From the NCBI GenBank assembly GCA_900472175.1, contig UCHD01000004.1:464726-528725 (forward strand): DNA of 64,000 bases, given 5' to 3'. The notes below the pieces were generated by a model that did no database searches, was not told where the DNA came from, and saw nothing but the letters and a program-made list of their open reading frames with translations. The stretch is from Hyphomicrobiales bacterium. GTDB lineage: Bacteria > Pseudomonadota > Alphaproteobacteria > Rhizobiales > Rhizobiaceae. The position numbers were made by a program, and so were the translations under genes. How positions within the stretch are numbered: the first letter of the stretch is position 1; each line of letters opens with the position of its first letter. Shown here in pieces: positions 17,561-26,500 of the stretch.

Positions 17561-19429
17561 ATGTTTTTGCGCGCCCTGTTTGCCACTTTCGAAAACTGGA
17601 TACAGCCTTTCGCAGCGCGCGACAGCCTGCAGCCGCCTGAACGGCTGATCCCGTATATCTGGTTCTATATCAGGCAGGCCAAGGCACCATTCATTGCCAT
17701 GCTGGTTCTCGGCGGCATGACGGCGGCGATCGAGGCGACACTGTTCTGGTTCGTCGGCCGCGTCGTCGATATTCTTGCAACCGTCAAACCTGGCGACGGC
17801 TGGAGCGGGCTGCTTGCGGCACACGGCACCGAGTTGTTCGGCATGCTCGTCCTGATCGGTGTCGTCCGCTTCGTCGTATCGCTGCTGATGTCCCTGGTCG
17901 ATCAGCAGGTGATCACGCCGGGTTTCTACAATCTGGTGCGCTGGCAGTCCTATCTGCATGTGTCGCGCCAGTCTTTGTCGTTCTTCCAGAACGATTTTTC
18001 CGGCCGTATCGTCACCAAGGTCTGGTCGGGCGGGCAGGCGGTCGGCGATGTCGTCACGTCATTGATGGAAAGCGTCTGGTTCGTCGGCATCTATTCCGTC
18101 TCGACACTGGTGCTGGTCGGTCAACTTGACCTGTCGCTTGCGGTTGTCGTGTTCTTCTGGCTGGTCGGCTTTGGCTTCCTTGCCCGCTATTTCGTGCCGC
18201 GTATCCGTCAACACTCCAAGGCGACGGCCGAAGCGTCATCGATGCTCAGCGGCCGCATGGTCGATGCCTACAGCAATATGCAGACACTAAAACTGTTTGC
18301 CCGCGACGAGGAAAACGACCGCTACATGCGGCAGGGCTTCGATATCTTCCAGGATACGATCATCCGCTTCACCCGGTTCATCACCGGCGTGCGCGCCTCG
18401 ATGGCGCTTCTGTCGGGGATCATGATCGTCACCATGGCGGCGATGAGCATCGACCTCTGGCTTTCGGGAGCGATCAGCTCGGGTGCCGTCGCGTTTACAA
18501 TGGCGCTGATCCTGCGGCTGAATTTTCTGTTGAGCCGGATGATGGTGCAGTTCAATGGCATCATGCGCAATATCGGCACGATCCAGAACGCCGCCGAAAT
18601 GATTTCCCAGCCGGTGCAGCTTGTCGACCAGCCGGATGCGCCAAGCCTCGCCGTCAACAGCCCGGCGATTCGTTTTGACAATATCCGGTTCCATTACGGC
18701 AAAGGGCAGGGCGTCATCGATAACCTGTCGCTGACCATCAAGCCGGGTGAAAAGATTGGCATTGTCGGACGCTCAGGGGCGGGCAAGACGACGTTGGTCA
18801 ATCTGTTGCTGCGCTTCTATGACCTGGAGGCTGGTCGCATTCTGATCGACGGCCAGGACATTTCGATGGTGCGGCAGGAAACGCTGCGCATGCAGATCGG
18901 TGTCGTCAGCCAGGATACATCGCTGCTGCACCGGTCGATCCGCGACAATATCCTGTTCGGCCGTCCGGATGCCGATGAGCACGGACTGCGCGAGGCGGCC
19001 GAAAAGGCCGAAGCGCTGGATTTCATCGAGAGATTGCAGGACCAACGCGGCCGCCGGGGATTTGATGCCCATGTCGGCGAGCGCGGCGTCAAGCTGTCGG
19101 GCGGACAGCGGCAGCGCGTTGCGATTGCGCGGGTGATGCTGAAGGATGCGCCGATCCTGGTGCTGGATGAAGCGACCTCGGCACTCGATTCGGAGGTCGA
19201 GGCTGCCATCCAGTCCAATCTTGACCGGCTAATGCACGGCAAGACCGTGCTGGCGATCGCCCACCGGCTCTCCACCATCGCGGCACTGGACCGTCTGATC
19301 GTCATGGACGGGGGCCGGATCGTCGAAGACGGTAGCCATGAGCAGCTCATCGCGGCAGGCGGTCTCTATGCCGATCTCTGGCTGCGGCAATCCGGCGGAT
19401 TTCTCGCCCGCGAGGCTGCGGCCGAATAG
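17561..19429 (+). CDS. ABC exporter half-transporter (paralogue of the upstream gene)
   Basis: 622 residues. It has the same design as the gene at 15157: six membrane helices (~45-320), then Walker A GRSGAGKTTLVNLLLRFYD, VSQDTSLLHRSIRDNI, signature LSGGQRQRVAIARV, Walker B ILVLDEATSALDSE and switch IAHRLST. The two ATP-binding domains are nearly identical in motif regions, while the membrane halves differ more. Both keep consensus catalytic residues, so each could work as a homodimer or the two as a heterodimer. The ribosome site before 17561 is weak. The petABC operon follows after 372 bp. Confidence 0.87.
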   Translation: MFLRALFATFENWIQPFAARDSLQPPERLIPYIWFYIRQAKAPFIAMLVLGGMTAAIEATLFWFVGRVVDILATVKPGDGWSGLLAAHGTELFGMLVLIGVVRFVVSLLMSLVDQQVITPGFYNLVRWQSYLHVSRQSLSFFQNDFSGRIVTKVWSGGQAVGDVVTSLMESVWFVGIYSVSTLVLVGQLDLSLAVVVFFWLVGFGFLARYFVPRIRQHSKATAEASSMLSGRMVDAYSNMQTLKLFARDEENDRYMRQGFDIFQDTIIRFTRFITGVRASMALLSGIMIVTMAAMSIDLWLSGAISSGAVAFTMALILRLNFLLSRMMVQFNGIMRNIGTIQNAAEMISQPVQLVDQPDAPSLAVNSPAIRFDNIRFHYGKGQGVIDNLSLTIKPGEKIGIVGRSGAGKTTLVNLLLRFYDLEAGRILIDGQDISMVRQETLRMQIGVVSQDTSLLHRSIRDNILFGRPDADEHGLREAAEKAEALDFIERLQDQRGRRGFDAHVGERGVKLSGGQRQRVAIARVMLKDAPILVLDEATSALDSEVEAAIQSNLDRLMHGKTVLAIAHRLSTIAALDRLIVMDGGRIVEDGSHEQLIAAGGLYADLWLRQSGGFLAREAAAE

Positions 19430-19801
19430 CGCACCTGCGTGCCGCCGGACGGCCTTGTGATGTCGTGTTTTGATCATGCCGGGCGGCGAAAAGCGGTTTG
19501 CGAACATTGGCTTCGGTTTTCCCGCGACAATGTGGCTCACCTCTTGCGCTCAAGGCTAGACATCCCCAACGATCAAGCATAGAACGCGCCGGAATGCCGG
19601 GGGAATCTGCCGTTTTTTTGGATGGGCGAGGTTTGCCCGGTTTTGGTGCATGAGCGGAGAAGGCGAAAGTTTTCTTCGAATCGTGCATAGAGGCTTATTG
19701 ATTTGGCGCTGTTCTTTCGCTCAAGTGTCAGCACGGGGCGCGGATCGACGCCGGGGACAGTGCGGTTTCCGCAAAACATTGCGTGAGAGGATGGTTTAGC
19801 C
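19430..19801. other. 372-bp gap upstream of petABC
   Basis: No gene seen. It must contain the petABC promoter, but I found no -35/-10 pair with convincing spacing and no FNR/FixK-type TTGAT-N4-ATCAA dyad. A small GCCG/CGGC hairpin shortly after the ABC stop is too weak to call a terminator. Confidence 0.4.
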
Positions 19802-20380
19802 GTGAGCGAACACGAGATATCAAGCGAAACCTCGGGCGAGCCCACTCGCCGCGATTTCCTGTACTTGACGACCGGGATGGCCGGTGCGGTCGGTGCGGCT
19901 GCCGTTGCATGGCCGTTCATCGACCAGATGCGCCCTGACGCCTCGACCTTGGCGCTCGCCTCGATCGAAGTCGACGTTGCCAGCCTTCAGCCGGGGATGT
20001 CGCTGACGGTGAAATGGCGCGGCAAGCCGGTGTTCATCCGTAACCGTACCGACAAGGAAGTCGAGGAAGCCAATGCTGTTGCGCTGGCCGACCTGAAAGA
20101 CCCGGTTGCGCGCAATGCCAACCTTCCGGCCGATGCGACTGCGACAGACCTTGATCGCTCCGCTGGCAAGGAAAAAGAAAACTGGATCGTCATGATCGGC
20201 TCCTGCACGCATCTCGGTTGCGTTCCGCTCGGCCAGGCTGGCGATTTTGGCGGCTGGTTCTGTCCCTGCCATGGCTCTCACTACGATACGGCCGGCCGTA
20301 TCCGTAAGGGCCCGGCACCGCAGAACCTCGCCGTACCGACCTTTGCGTTCGCTACCGACACAGTCATCAAGATCGGTTGA
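19802..20380 (+). CDS. petA: Ubiquinol-cytochrome c reductase Rieske iron-sulfur subunit
   Basis: 192 residues from a GTG start (AGGATGG seven bases upstream). A twin-arginine signal-anchor is present ([20 protein letters not shown]), with the hydrophobic helix kept as a membrane anchor. The 2Fe-2S cluster motifs are CTHLGC and CPCHGSHYD, complete with two Cys and two His. It takes the first electron from ubiquinol in the bc1 complex and passes it to cytochrome c1. First gene of petA-petB-petC, 14 bp ahead of petB. Confidence 0.97.
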   Translation: MSEHEISSETSGEPTRRDFLYLTTGMAGAVGAAAVAWPFIDQMRPDASTLALASIEVDVASLQPGMSLTVKWRGKPVFIRNRTDKEVEEANAVALADLKDPVARNANLPADATATDLDRSAGKEKENWIVMIGSCTHLGCVPLGQAGDFGGWFCPCHGSHYDTAGRIRKGPAPQNLAVPTFAFATDTVIKIG

Positions 20381-20394
20381 GGGGAATACTGATT

Positions 20395-21669
20395 ATGAGT
20401 GGTGATCATTCAACCTATACGCCGACGTCCGGTATCGAGAAATGGGTGGATTCGCGCCTGCCGCTGCCGCGGCTCGTGCATGACAGCTTCGTTTCCTATC
20501 CGGTTCCGCGCAATCTGAACTACGCCTACACATTCGGCGCCATGCTTTCGGTCATGCTGATCATCCAGATCCTGACCGGTGTCGTTCTCGCCATGCACTA
20601 TGCAGCGGAAACAACGGTTGCCTTCAATTCCGTCGAAAAGATCATGCGCGATGTCAACCAGGGTTGGCTGCTGCGTTACATGCATGCCAACGGTGCGTCG
20701 TTCTTCTTCATCGCCGTTTACCTGCATATCGGCCGTGGTCTCTACTACGGCTCCTACAAGGCTCCGCGCGAAATCCTCTGGATCCTCGGTGTTGTCATCT
20801 ACCTTCTGATGATGGCTGCCGGCTTCATGGGCTACGTTCTGCCCTGGGGGCAGATGTCCTTCTGGGGTGCAACGGTTATCACCGGCTTCTTCTCGGCCTT
20901 CCCGCTTGTCGGCGAATGGATCCAGCAGTTCCTGCTCGGTGGCTTTGCCGTCGATAATCCGACGCTCAACCGCTTCTTCGCGCTGCATTACCTCTTGCCG
21001 TTCATGATCGCCGGTGTCGTTGTCCTGCATATCTGGGCACTGCATGTCGTCGGCCAGACCAACCCGACCGGCGTCGAAGTCAAGACCAAGACGGACACCG
21101 TCCCTTTCACACCTTACGCGACCCTCAAGGACGCGCTCGGCGTATCAGTCTTCCTTCTGTTCTACGCATGGTTCGTCTTTTACATGCCGAATTTCCTTGG
21201 CCACCCGGACAACTACATTCCGGCCAACGCACTGAAGACCCCGGCTCATATCGTTCCCGAATGGTACTACCTGCCGTTCTACGCGATGCTGCGCGCCATC
21301 ACCTTCAATGTCGGTCCGATCGACTCCAAGCTTGGCGGCGTTTTGGTGATGTTCGGTGCAATCATCATCCTGTTCTTCCTGCCCTGGCTCGATACGTCGA
21401 AGGTTCGCTCCGCCGTCTACCGTCCTTGGTACAAGCTGTTCTTCTGGCTCTTCGTGGTCAACGCCATCCTGCTCGGCTGGCTGGGTTCGCGTCCTGCTGA
21501 AGGCCTCTATGTCGTGATGTCGCAGATTGGCACTCTCTACTACTTCGGTTTCTTCCTCGTCATCATGCCTGTTCTCGGCCTGATCGAGACACCGAAGCGC
21601 ATCCCGAATTCCATTACCGAGGCGGTTTTGGAAAAACAGGCTGCGAAGAAAAAGCCTGTTGCTGCGTGA
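20395..21669 (+). CDS. petB: Cytochrome b of the bc1 complex
   Basis: 424 residues from the ATG at 20395 (GAGGGG upstream). Eight membrane helices. The haem-binding histidine pairs are in [26 protein letters not shown] and [23 protein letters not shown], and the Qo-site PEWY motif is present ([16 protein letters not shown]). It oxidises ubiquinol at the periplasmic side and reduces quinone at the inner site. Second gene of the pet operon; its stop lies just ahead of the petC leader region. Confidence 0.97.
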   Translation: MSGDHSTYTPTSGIEKWVDSRLPLPRLVHDSFVSYPVPRNLNYAYTFGAMLSVMLIIQILTGVVLAMHYAAETTVAFNSVEKIMRDVNQGWLLRYMHANGASFFFIAVYLHIGRGLYYGSYKAPREILWILGVVIYLLMMAAGFMGYVLPWGQMSFWGATVITGFFSAFPLVGEWIQQFLLGGFAVDNPTLNRFFALHYLLPFMIAGVVVLHIWALHVVGQTNPTGVEVKTKTDTVPFTPYATLKDALGVSVFLLFYAWFVFYMPNFLGHPDNYIPANALKTPAHIVPEWYYLPFYAMLRAITFNVGPIDSKLGGVLVMFGAIIILFFLPWLDTSKVRSAVYRPWYKLFFWLFVVNAILLGWLGSRPAEGLYVVMSQIGTLYYFGFFLVIMPVLGLIETPKRIPNSITEAVLEKQAAKKKPVAA

Positions 21670-21698
21670 TGTCTGCGAAGATCAAGGAACCCAAAACA

Positions 21699-22589
21699 AT
21701 GAAAAAGCTTGTTACAGGCATTCTTTCGCTCGCAGTCGTCGCCGGACTTGGTGCAGGCATGGTATTTGCCGCTGAAACCGGTGAGGCCAAGCCTGCGGGT
21801 GCTGCTGAGGAAGAGCATGGTGGCGGTACGCCGCACTATCCGATCCACAAGCCGGAACAGGAAAAGTGGTCCTTTGCCGGACCGTTCGGTCACTATGACA
21901 AGGGTCAGCTGCAGCGCGGCCTGAAGGTGTATACCGAAGTCTGTTCCGCCTGCCACTCGATGAACCTTGTGTCCTTCCGCACATTGGAAGGCCTCGGTTA
22001 CTCGCCGGCCCAGGTGAAGACCTTTGCCGCCAACTACGAAGTCCAGGACGGCCCGAACGCTGAAGGCGAGATGTATACCCGCAAGGCCGTGCCTTCGGAT
22101 CATTTCCCGTCGCCGTTCCCGAACGCCGAGGCTGCTGCTGCCGCCAACAACGGTGCAGCACCGCCGGACTTCTCGCTGATCGCCAAGGCACGCGGTATCG
22201 AGCGTGGCTTCCCGACATTCATCTTCGACATGTTCACCCAGTATCAGGAAGGCGGCCCGGATTATATCCACGCGCTGCTGACCGGCTACCAGGATGCGCC
22301 GAAGGGTGTCGAGATTTCCGAAGGCACGCATTACAACCCGTACTTCGCCAACGCCGCAGCACTCGCCATGGCAAAGCCGATCTCCGACGATCAGGTCACC
22401 TATGACGACGGTTCGCCGCAGACGGTCGAGCAGTATTCGCGCGACATCTCCGCGTTCCTGATGTGGGCCGCAGAACCGCATCTGGAAGCCCGCAAGCGCA
22501 CCGGTTTCATGGTGATGATCTTCCTTCTGATCTTCACCGGCCTGATCTACCTGACGAAGAAGTCGGTCTACGCCAACAAGGAACATTGA
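21699..22589 (+). CDS. petC: Cytochrome c1 of the bc1 complex
   Basis: 296 residues from the ATG at 21699, which has AAGGA upstream and opens directly into a Sec signal peptide (MKKLVTGILSLAVVAGLGAG). Earlier in-frame starts at 21666/21669 would put charged residues before it. Covalent haem site CSACHSM, axial Met region near ANAAALAMAKPI, and a C-terminal membrane anchor (GFMVMIFLLIFTGLIYLTKK). The haem domain is periplasmic and hands electrons to cytochrome c. A strong terminator follows, ending the operon. Confidence 0.96.
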   Translation: MKKLVTGILSLAVVAGLGAGMVFAAETGEAKPAGAAEEEHGGGTPHYPIHKPEQEKWSFAGPFGHYDKGQLQRGLKVYTEVCSACHSMNLVSFRTLEGLGYSPAQVKTFAANYEVQDGPNAEGEMYTRKAVPSDHFPSPFPNAEAAAAANNGAAPPDFSLIAKARGIERGFPTFIFDMFTQYQEGGPDYIHALLTGYQDAPKGVEISEGTHYNPYFANAAALAMAKPISDDQVTYDDGSPQTVEQYSRDISAFLMWAAEPHLEARKRTGFMVMIFLLIFTGLIYLTKKSVYANKEH

Positions 22590-22613
22590 GATCTTCTCAA
22601 TCTTTCAAACGAC

Positions 22614-22643
22614 AAAAAGGCGGCCCATGTGGCCGCCTTTTTT
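22614..22643 (+). terminator. Intrinsic terminator of petABC
   Basis: AAAAAGGCGGCC (22614-22625) pairs perfectly with GGCCGCCTTTTT (22631-22642) with a 5-nt loop and ends in a T-run. It is 25 bp past the petC stop. With A- and T-runs on either side it would also act on transcripts of the toxin gene coming from the right. Confidence 0.93.
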
Positions 22644-22671
22644 GTTTCTCGTATCTGAACGATGTCTTGAG

Positions 22672-23004
22672 CTAGATTAAAATGTTGGCGAACTCGCGCT
22701 CGCAAGCAAGCCTATCAATGGCAGCCAATGCACCAAGCCTTCTGAGAATAAGGGTATTGGGAATCGTAGCCAGACGCCACCTGACGAGGCAAGGCTGCGG
22801 AAGATGTGCGGACGATAAATCCGTGAGAACGACATCGCTGGGCCATGATGTCGCTTTAGCGGTGGTAATCATCGCAACCACGGTCGAACCGTTGGTGTCG
22901 TTAAATTTTCGTCCTGAAAGGACGACCGCCGGGCGCCGCTTCAGAACGGGAATGTCGGAGAAGGGAAAGGGGACGACAACGGTTTCGTATCTGTCACAGA
23001 TCAC
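22672..23004 (-). CDS. MazF/PemK-family toxin-like protein
   Basis: 110 residues from a GTG at 23004, with GAGGAAG six bases upstream; this start overlaps the preceding gene by 11 bp. The N-terminus YETVVVPFPFSDIPVLKRRP followed by AVVLS is the PemK/MazF signature region, and TVVAMITTAK is the next core strand. Members cleave mRNA as ribonucleases held by a partner antitoxin. The upstream overlapping gene is the obvious candidate antitoxin. Base composition here is less GC-rich than in the neighbours, suggesting acquired DNA. Confidence 0.72.
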   Translation of the reverse strand: MICDRYETVVVPFPFSDIPVLKRRPAVVLSGRKFNDTNGSTVVAMITTAKATSWPSDVVLTDLSSAHLPQPCLVRWRLATIPNTLILRRLGALAAIDRLACEREFANILI

Positions 23005-23347
23005 GAAATGCTTCCTCGTCCTCGGGACTGTCCCAGTCGACAAATAGCTTCGAGACGTTGATCAGATAATCGTCTGCGAGCTGAACCTCGCGGATGGAAA
23101 TCAGCTCGCCTCTCCTGTTTCTATACCAATCGCTCCAGACCTTTTTCATGTTGCCATCTGGACGGATTCCTTCTGTCGGCCGGCCGTCTTTTCCGGTCTT
23201 CATTCGAACCCATCGGCCGACAATACCATCCGCTTCCAGATTGATGAACTCTTCCTCCGGTAAAGCCTTTAATCGCGCCTGAAGTTGGGGGCTTTCGATA
23301 TGCTTGATCCAAATGGCAATATCGGAAATTTTCACCTGGGGAACCAT
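22994..23347 (-). CDS. Hypothetical protein, likely partner (antitoxin) of the MazF-like toxin
   Basis: 117 residues; first gene of a two-gene unit with the toxin-like gene, overlapping it by 11 bp. The protein is acidic at the C-terminus (DWDSPEDEEAFRDL) and has the middle segment DGIVGRWVRMKTGKDGRPTEGI. It is not a recognisable AbrB/MazE, Phd or ribbon-helix-helix antitoxin. Reasoning from overlap and order alone, it is the antitoxin candidate; the acidic tail could occupy the toxin surface. Its function as such is inference. Confidence 0.5.
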   Translation of the reverse strand: MVPQVKISDIAIWIKHIESPQLQARLKALPEEEFINLEADGIVGRWVRMKTGKDGRPTEGIRPDGNMKKVWSDWYRNRRGELISIREVQLADDYLINVSKLFVDWDSPEDEEAFRDL

Positions 23348-23458
23348 GTTGCCTCACTCGTATCAGAGGGGTCTATGGGGGGTATAGTAACTTGTTGCAG
23401 GCCCTTGTCAATGTTTTGACTTTACGCCCAGCAAACCCCAATTGACGGCGCTGCATAC

Positions 23459-23493
23459 AAAAATGGCTCCATCGTTTCCGATGAAGCCATTTT
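23459..23493 (-). terminator. Intrinsic terminator of the GPR-like gene
   Basis: AAAATGGCTCCATCG (23460-23474) pairs with CGATGAAGCCATTTT (23479-23493) with one mismatch and a 4-nt loop. On the minus strand the stem runs into TTTTTG. It is 22 bp past the stop of the giant gene. Confidence 0.85.
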
Positions 23494-23515
23494 CAGCGTG
23501 AAGTTTGACTTGAGT

Positions 23516-26500
23516 TTAGCTGAAGCGTCCGGCCGCGTGTGCCAGCATCGTGTAGACCTTGCCGGTATCGGACGTCAGGTAGGTCTGCGTCATCACCTTG
23601 TCGCGGTCGTTGCGGGCGACGTCGCCGAGCAGCTTTTCGAAGTCGGCGATGTAGCGATCGACGGCGGTGCGGAATTCCGGCTCGCGATCGTACTTGCGCT
23701 TGATCTCGTCGAAGGTCTGCTGGCCCTTCAGCGTGTAAAGGCGGCGTGTGAACACGTCGCGCTCTCCGCGCTGATAGCGGCGCCACAGGTCCACCGAGGC
23801 ATCGTGGTCGATGGCGCGGGCGATATCGACCGACAGCGAGTTCAGCGATTCCATCACGTGGCGTGGATTGCGGGTGTCACCGGCGCGGGTTGCAGCAGCA
23901 GGCTGCGGTTCTGCGGCACGCTGCTGGACCGGTGCAGCCGCTGCAGGCCCTTCTTCACGCGAGGCACCGCGCAGCAGGTCACGCATCCAGCCGCTGCCTT
24001 CCTCGGGCCGCTGGCGGGTTGCTGCCTGCGGCTCAGGCTGGCGGGCGGCAGGCTGTTGGGCGAGGGGACGCGGCTGCTCGATGCCGAGGCTACCGCGAAG
24101 GGCAGGCTCCTGCTCCGGGCGGCGTTGCTCGGTTGCCGGCTGCTGGACAGGCTGATGGGCAACAGCGCGGACCGGAGCGGGCGTTACGGCCTGCTGGACT
24201 GCCTGTTGCGCTGCCGTCTGCTGACGGGGCACCGGCTGGGAAATCTCAAGCTGGCCGGACGACTTGCCGATGATATCGGAAAGCTCCTGCAAGGCCTTGA
24301 TCTGCTCGGCGACCGCGCGGCGCATTACCGAGGCGTTTTCCTTGGCTTCTTCCGGCAGATCGAAGGCACCGCGCTTCAACTCCTCGCGGGTCATGTCGAG
24401 TTCCTTGCGGATCTCGTGAGCCGAGCGGCGGATTTCGTCGGTGGCGCCGCTGAAGCGGCTGACCGCGTCTTCGACGGCCTGGCGGATGGCCGAACCCATG
24501 TGCTCGGCAGCGCCATCCGATTTCTTGCTGGTTTCGGTCATCAGGCGATCAATGTCCGACAGCGAGGCGCCGACGCTGCCACGCAGGCGGGAAGCGACTT
24601 CCTTCGAGCGTTCCTCGGCGCGGACGAAGGCGCCTTCGACGGAGAGGCTGGCATCTTCACCGGCCTTGGTGACGGCGGCGCGCATGGCTTCGCTGGCCGA
24701 CGCGGCGCGGGCTTCGGCTTCCGACAGTGTCTTGCTGACATTGGCGAAGGACGACTGGACACCGGCGCGCAGGTTGCCGGCGATCTCGTTGGAGCGCTCT
24801 TCTGCCCGCACAAACACCGATTCGACCGACATGCTGGCTTCGTCGCCGGCCTTGACGACGGCATTGCGCATTGCTTCGGCCGCCGATGCGGCGCGCTGTT
24901 CGGCTTCGCTCAGAATGCGGCCGACATCGCTGAAGGACGATTGGATGCCCGAGCGCAGGTTGCCTGCGACCTGGGCGGAGCGGTCTTCGGCGCGTTGGAA
25001 GGCGCCATCGACGAAGCCTTCAAGTGCGTGCATGGTCTTTTCGATTTCTTCCGAGCGGCTGACGAGGCCGATGGAGAGCGTGCGCAGCGCATCCTGGCGC
25101 TCTTCCAGCGTGCTGACCAGATTGGACTGGGCGGCAGCGAGAAGATCGGAGGCCTGGCCGAGAACCTTGGAATGGTCCTCGAAGCGGCCGACGATACCGC
25201 CAATCTGCGACAGGGTCGAACCGGAGATATCGGCCAGCTTGTCGACCTTGCCCTCGAGAAGGCGGGTCGAGGTCGACAGCATGTCGGAGGCGCGGTTGGC
25301 GGATTCCGAGAAGCGTGCGGTCGTCGATTCCAGCTGCTCATCCATCGCGCCGAGATTGGCGCTGGCCTGCTCGATGACGCCGGCGATCGAGCTGTTGCTC
25401 GCCGACAGTTGGTCGATCAGGCCCATGGCCGTCGACTGCAGACGGTTCTCGACCATCTTCATTGCCATGGCCGTTTCTTCGGCGCGGGTCGAAATCGCAT
25501 TCAGCGTTTCGCCGGTGCGTGCTGTCAGGCTGTCGAGCAGCGCGGCATTTTCGGCGCGCAGGCGATCAGCACTCTGCTGTGCCACTTCGCTGATCCGATC
25601 GGCTGCTTCCTTGCCGGTTGCGGCATACTGATCGATGACCGGGCGAGCCTGCTCGTCGATGATGCGGGACAGCTCGGCGGAGCGGCCGGCCAGCATCGAG
25701 TTGAGTTCGCGGGTGCTGTCGTCGAGGGTAGTGCGGATCGTGTTGCCGCGGGCCTCCAGGGCCTTTTCCACATCCGTGAGGCTCTGGCTGAGCGAGGATG
25801 CCTGTTCAGCAACGCGCGATTGGGTCTGGGCAATCCGGGCAGCTGCGCCATCGGAAGCTTCACCGACGGAACGGGCCAGCTCGGCGCTGCGCATGGCTGC
25901 GGTTGCTGCGGTCTGTTCAACAGCCGACTGGAAATCAGCCTGTCTTGCGGCCATTGCCTGGGCAAAGTCGTCGCCCGCCTTGGCCAGCAGTTCGGCTGAG
26001 CGCAATGCTTCCGCATCGATACCCTGGGCTGCTTCGCCAACGGCGCCGCGCAGATTGGTGACGAGACCTGCGGCCTTGCCCTCGATCGTGCGGCTGACAT
26101 TGTCGAGGCCGATCGAAAGGGCGCGGTCCATCGTGCCGAGGCGCTCTTCGATGCGGCCCGTGCCGCCTTCGATGCTGGCCTCGATGCGTGTGGCGGCAGC
26201 GGCCGTGACGCGGTCGAGTTCGGCTGTGTGGGTGGTCAGCGTCTCCGTGATGCGGTTTGCCGCTTCGCCGCTGATCCGGTCGATCTCGTCGGTCCGGCCA
26301 GCCAGGCTGCCGGCGATCCGGTCGGCGGCCAGCGCACTGACGCGGTCGAGCTCAGTCGTGTGGTCAGACAGGGTCGAGGCGATGCGTGCGGCGGCGGCGT
26401 TGCCGACGCGGTCGATTTCTTCCGTCCGCCCGGCCAGGCTGTCGGTGATCATTGCGGCGGCAGCCGTGCTGATCTGATCGAATTCAGCCGTGTGGGCAGA

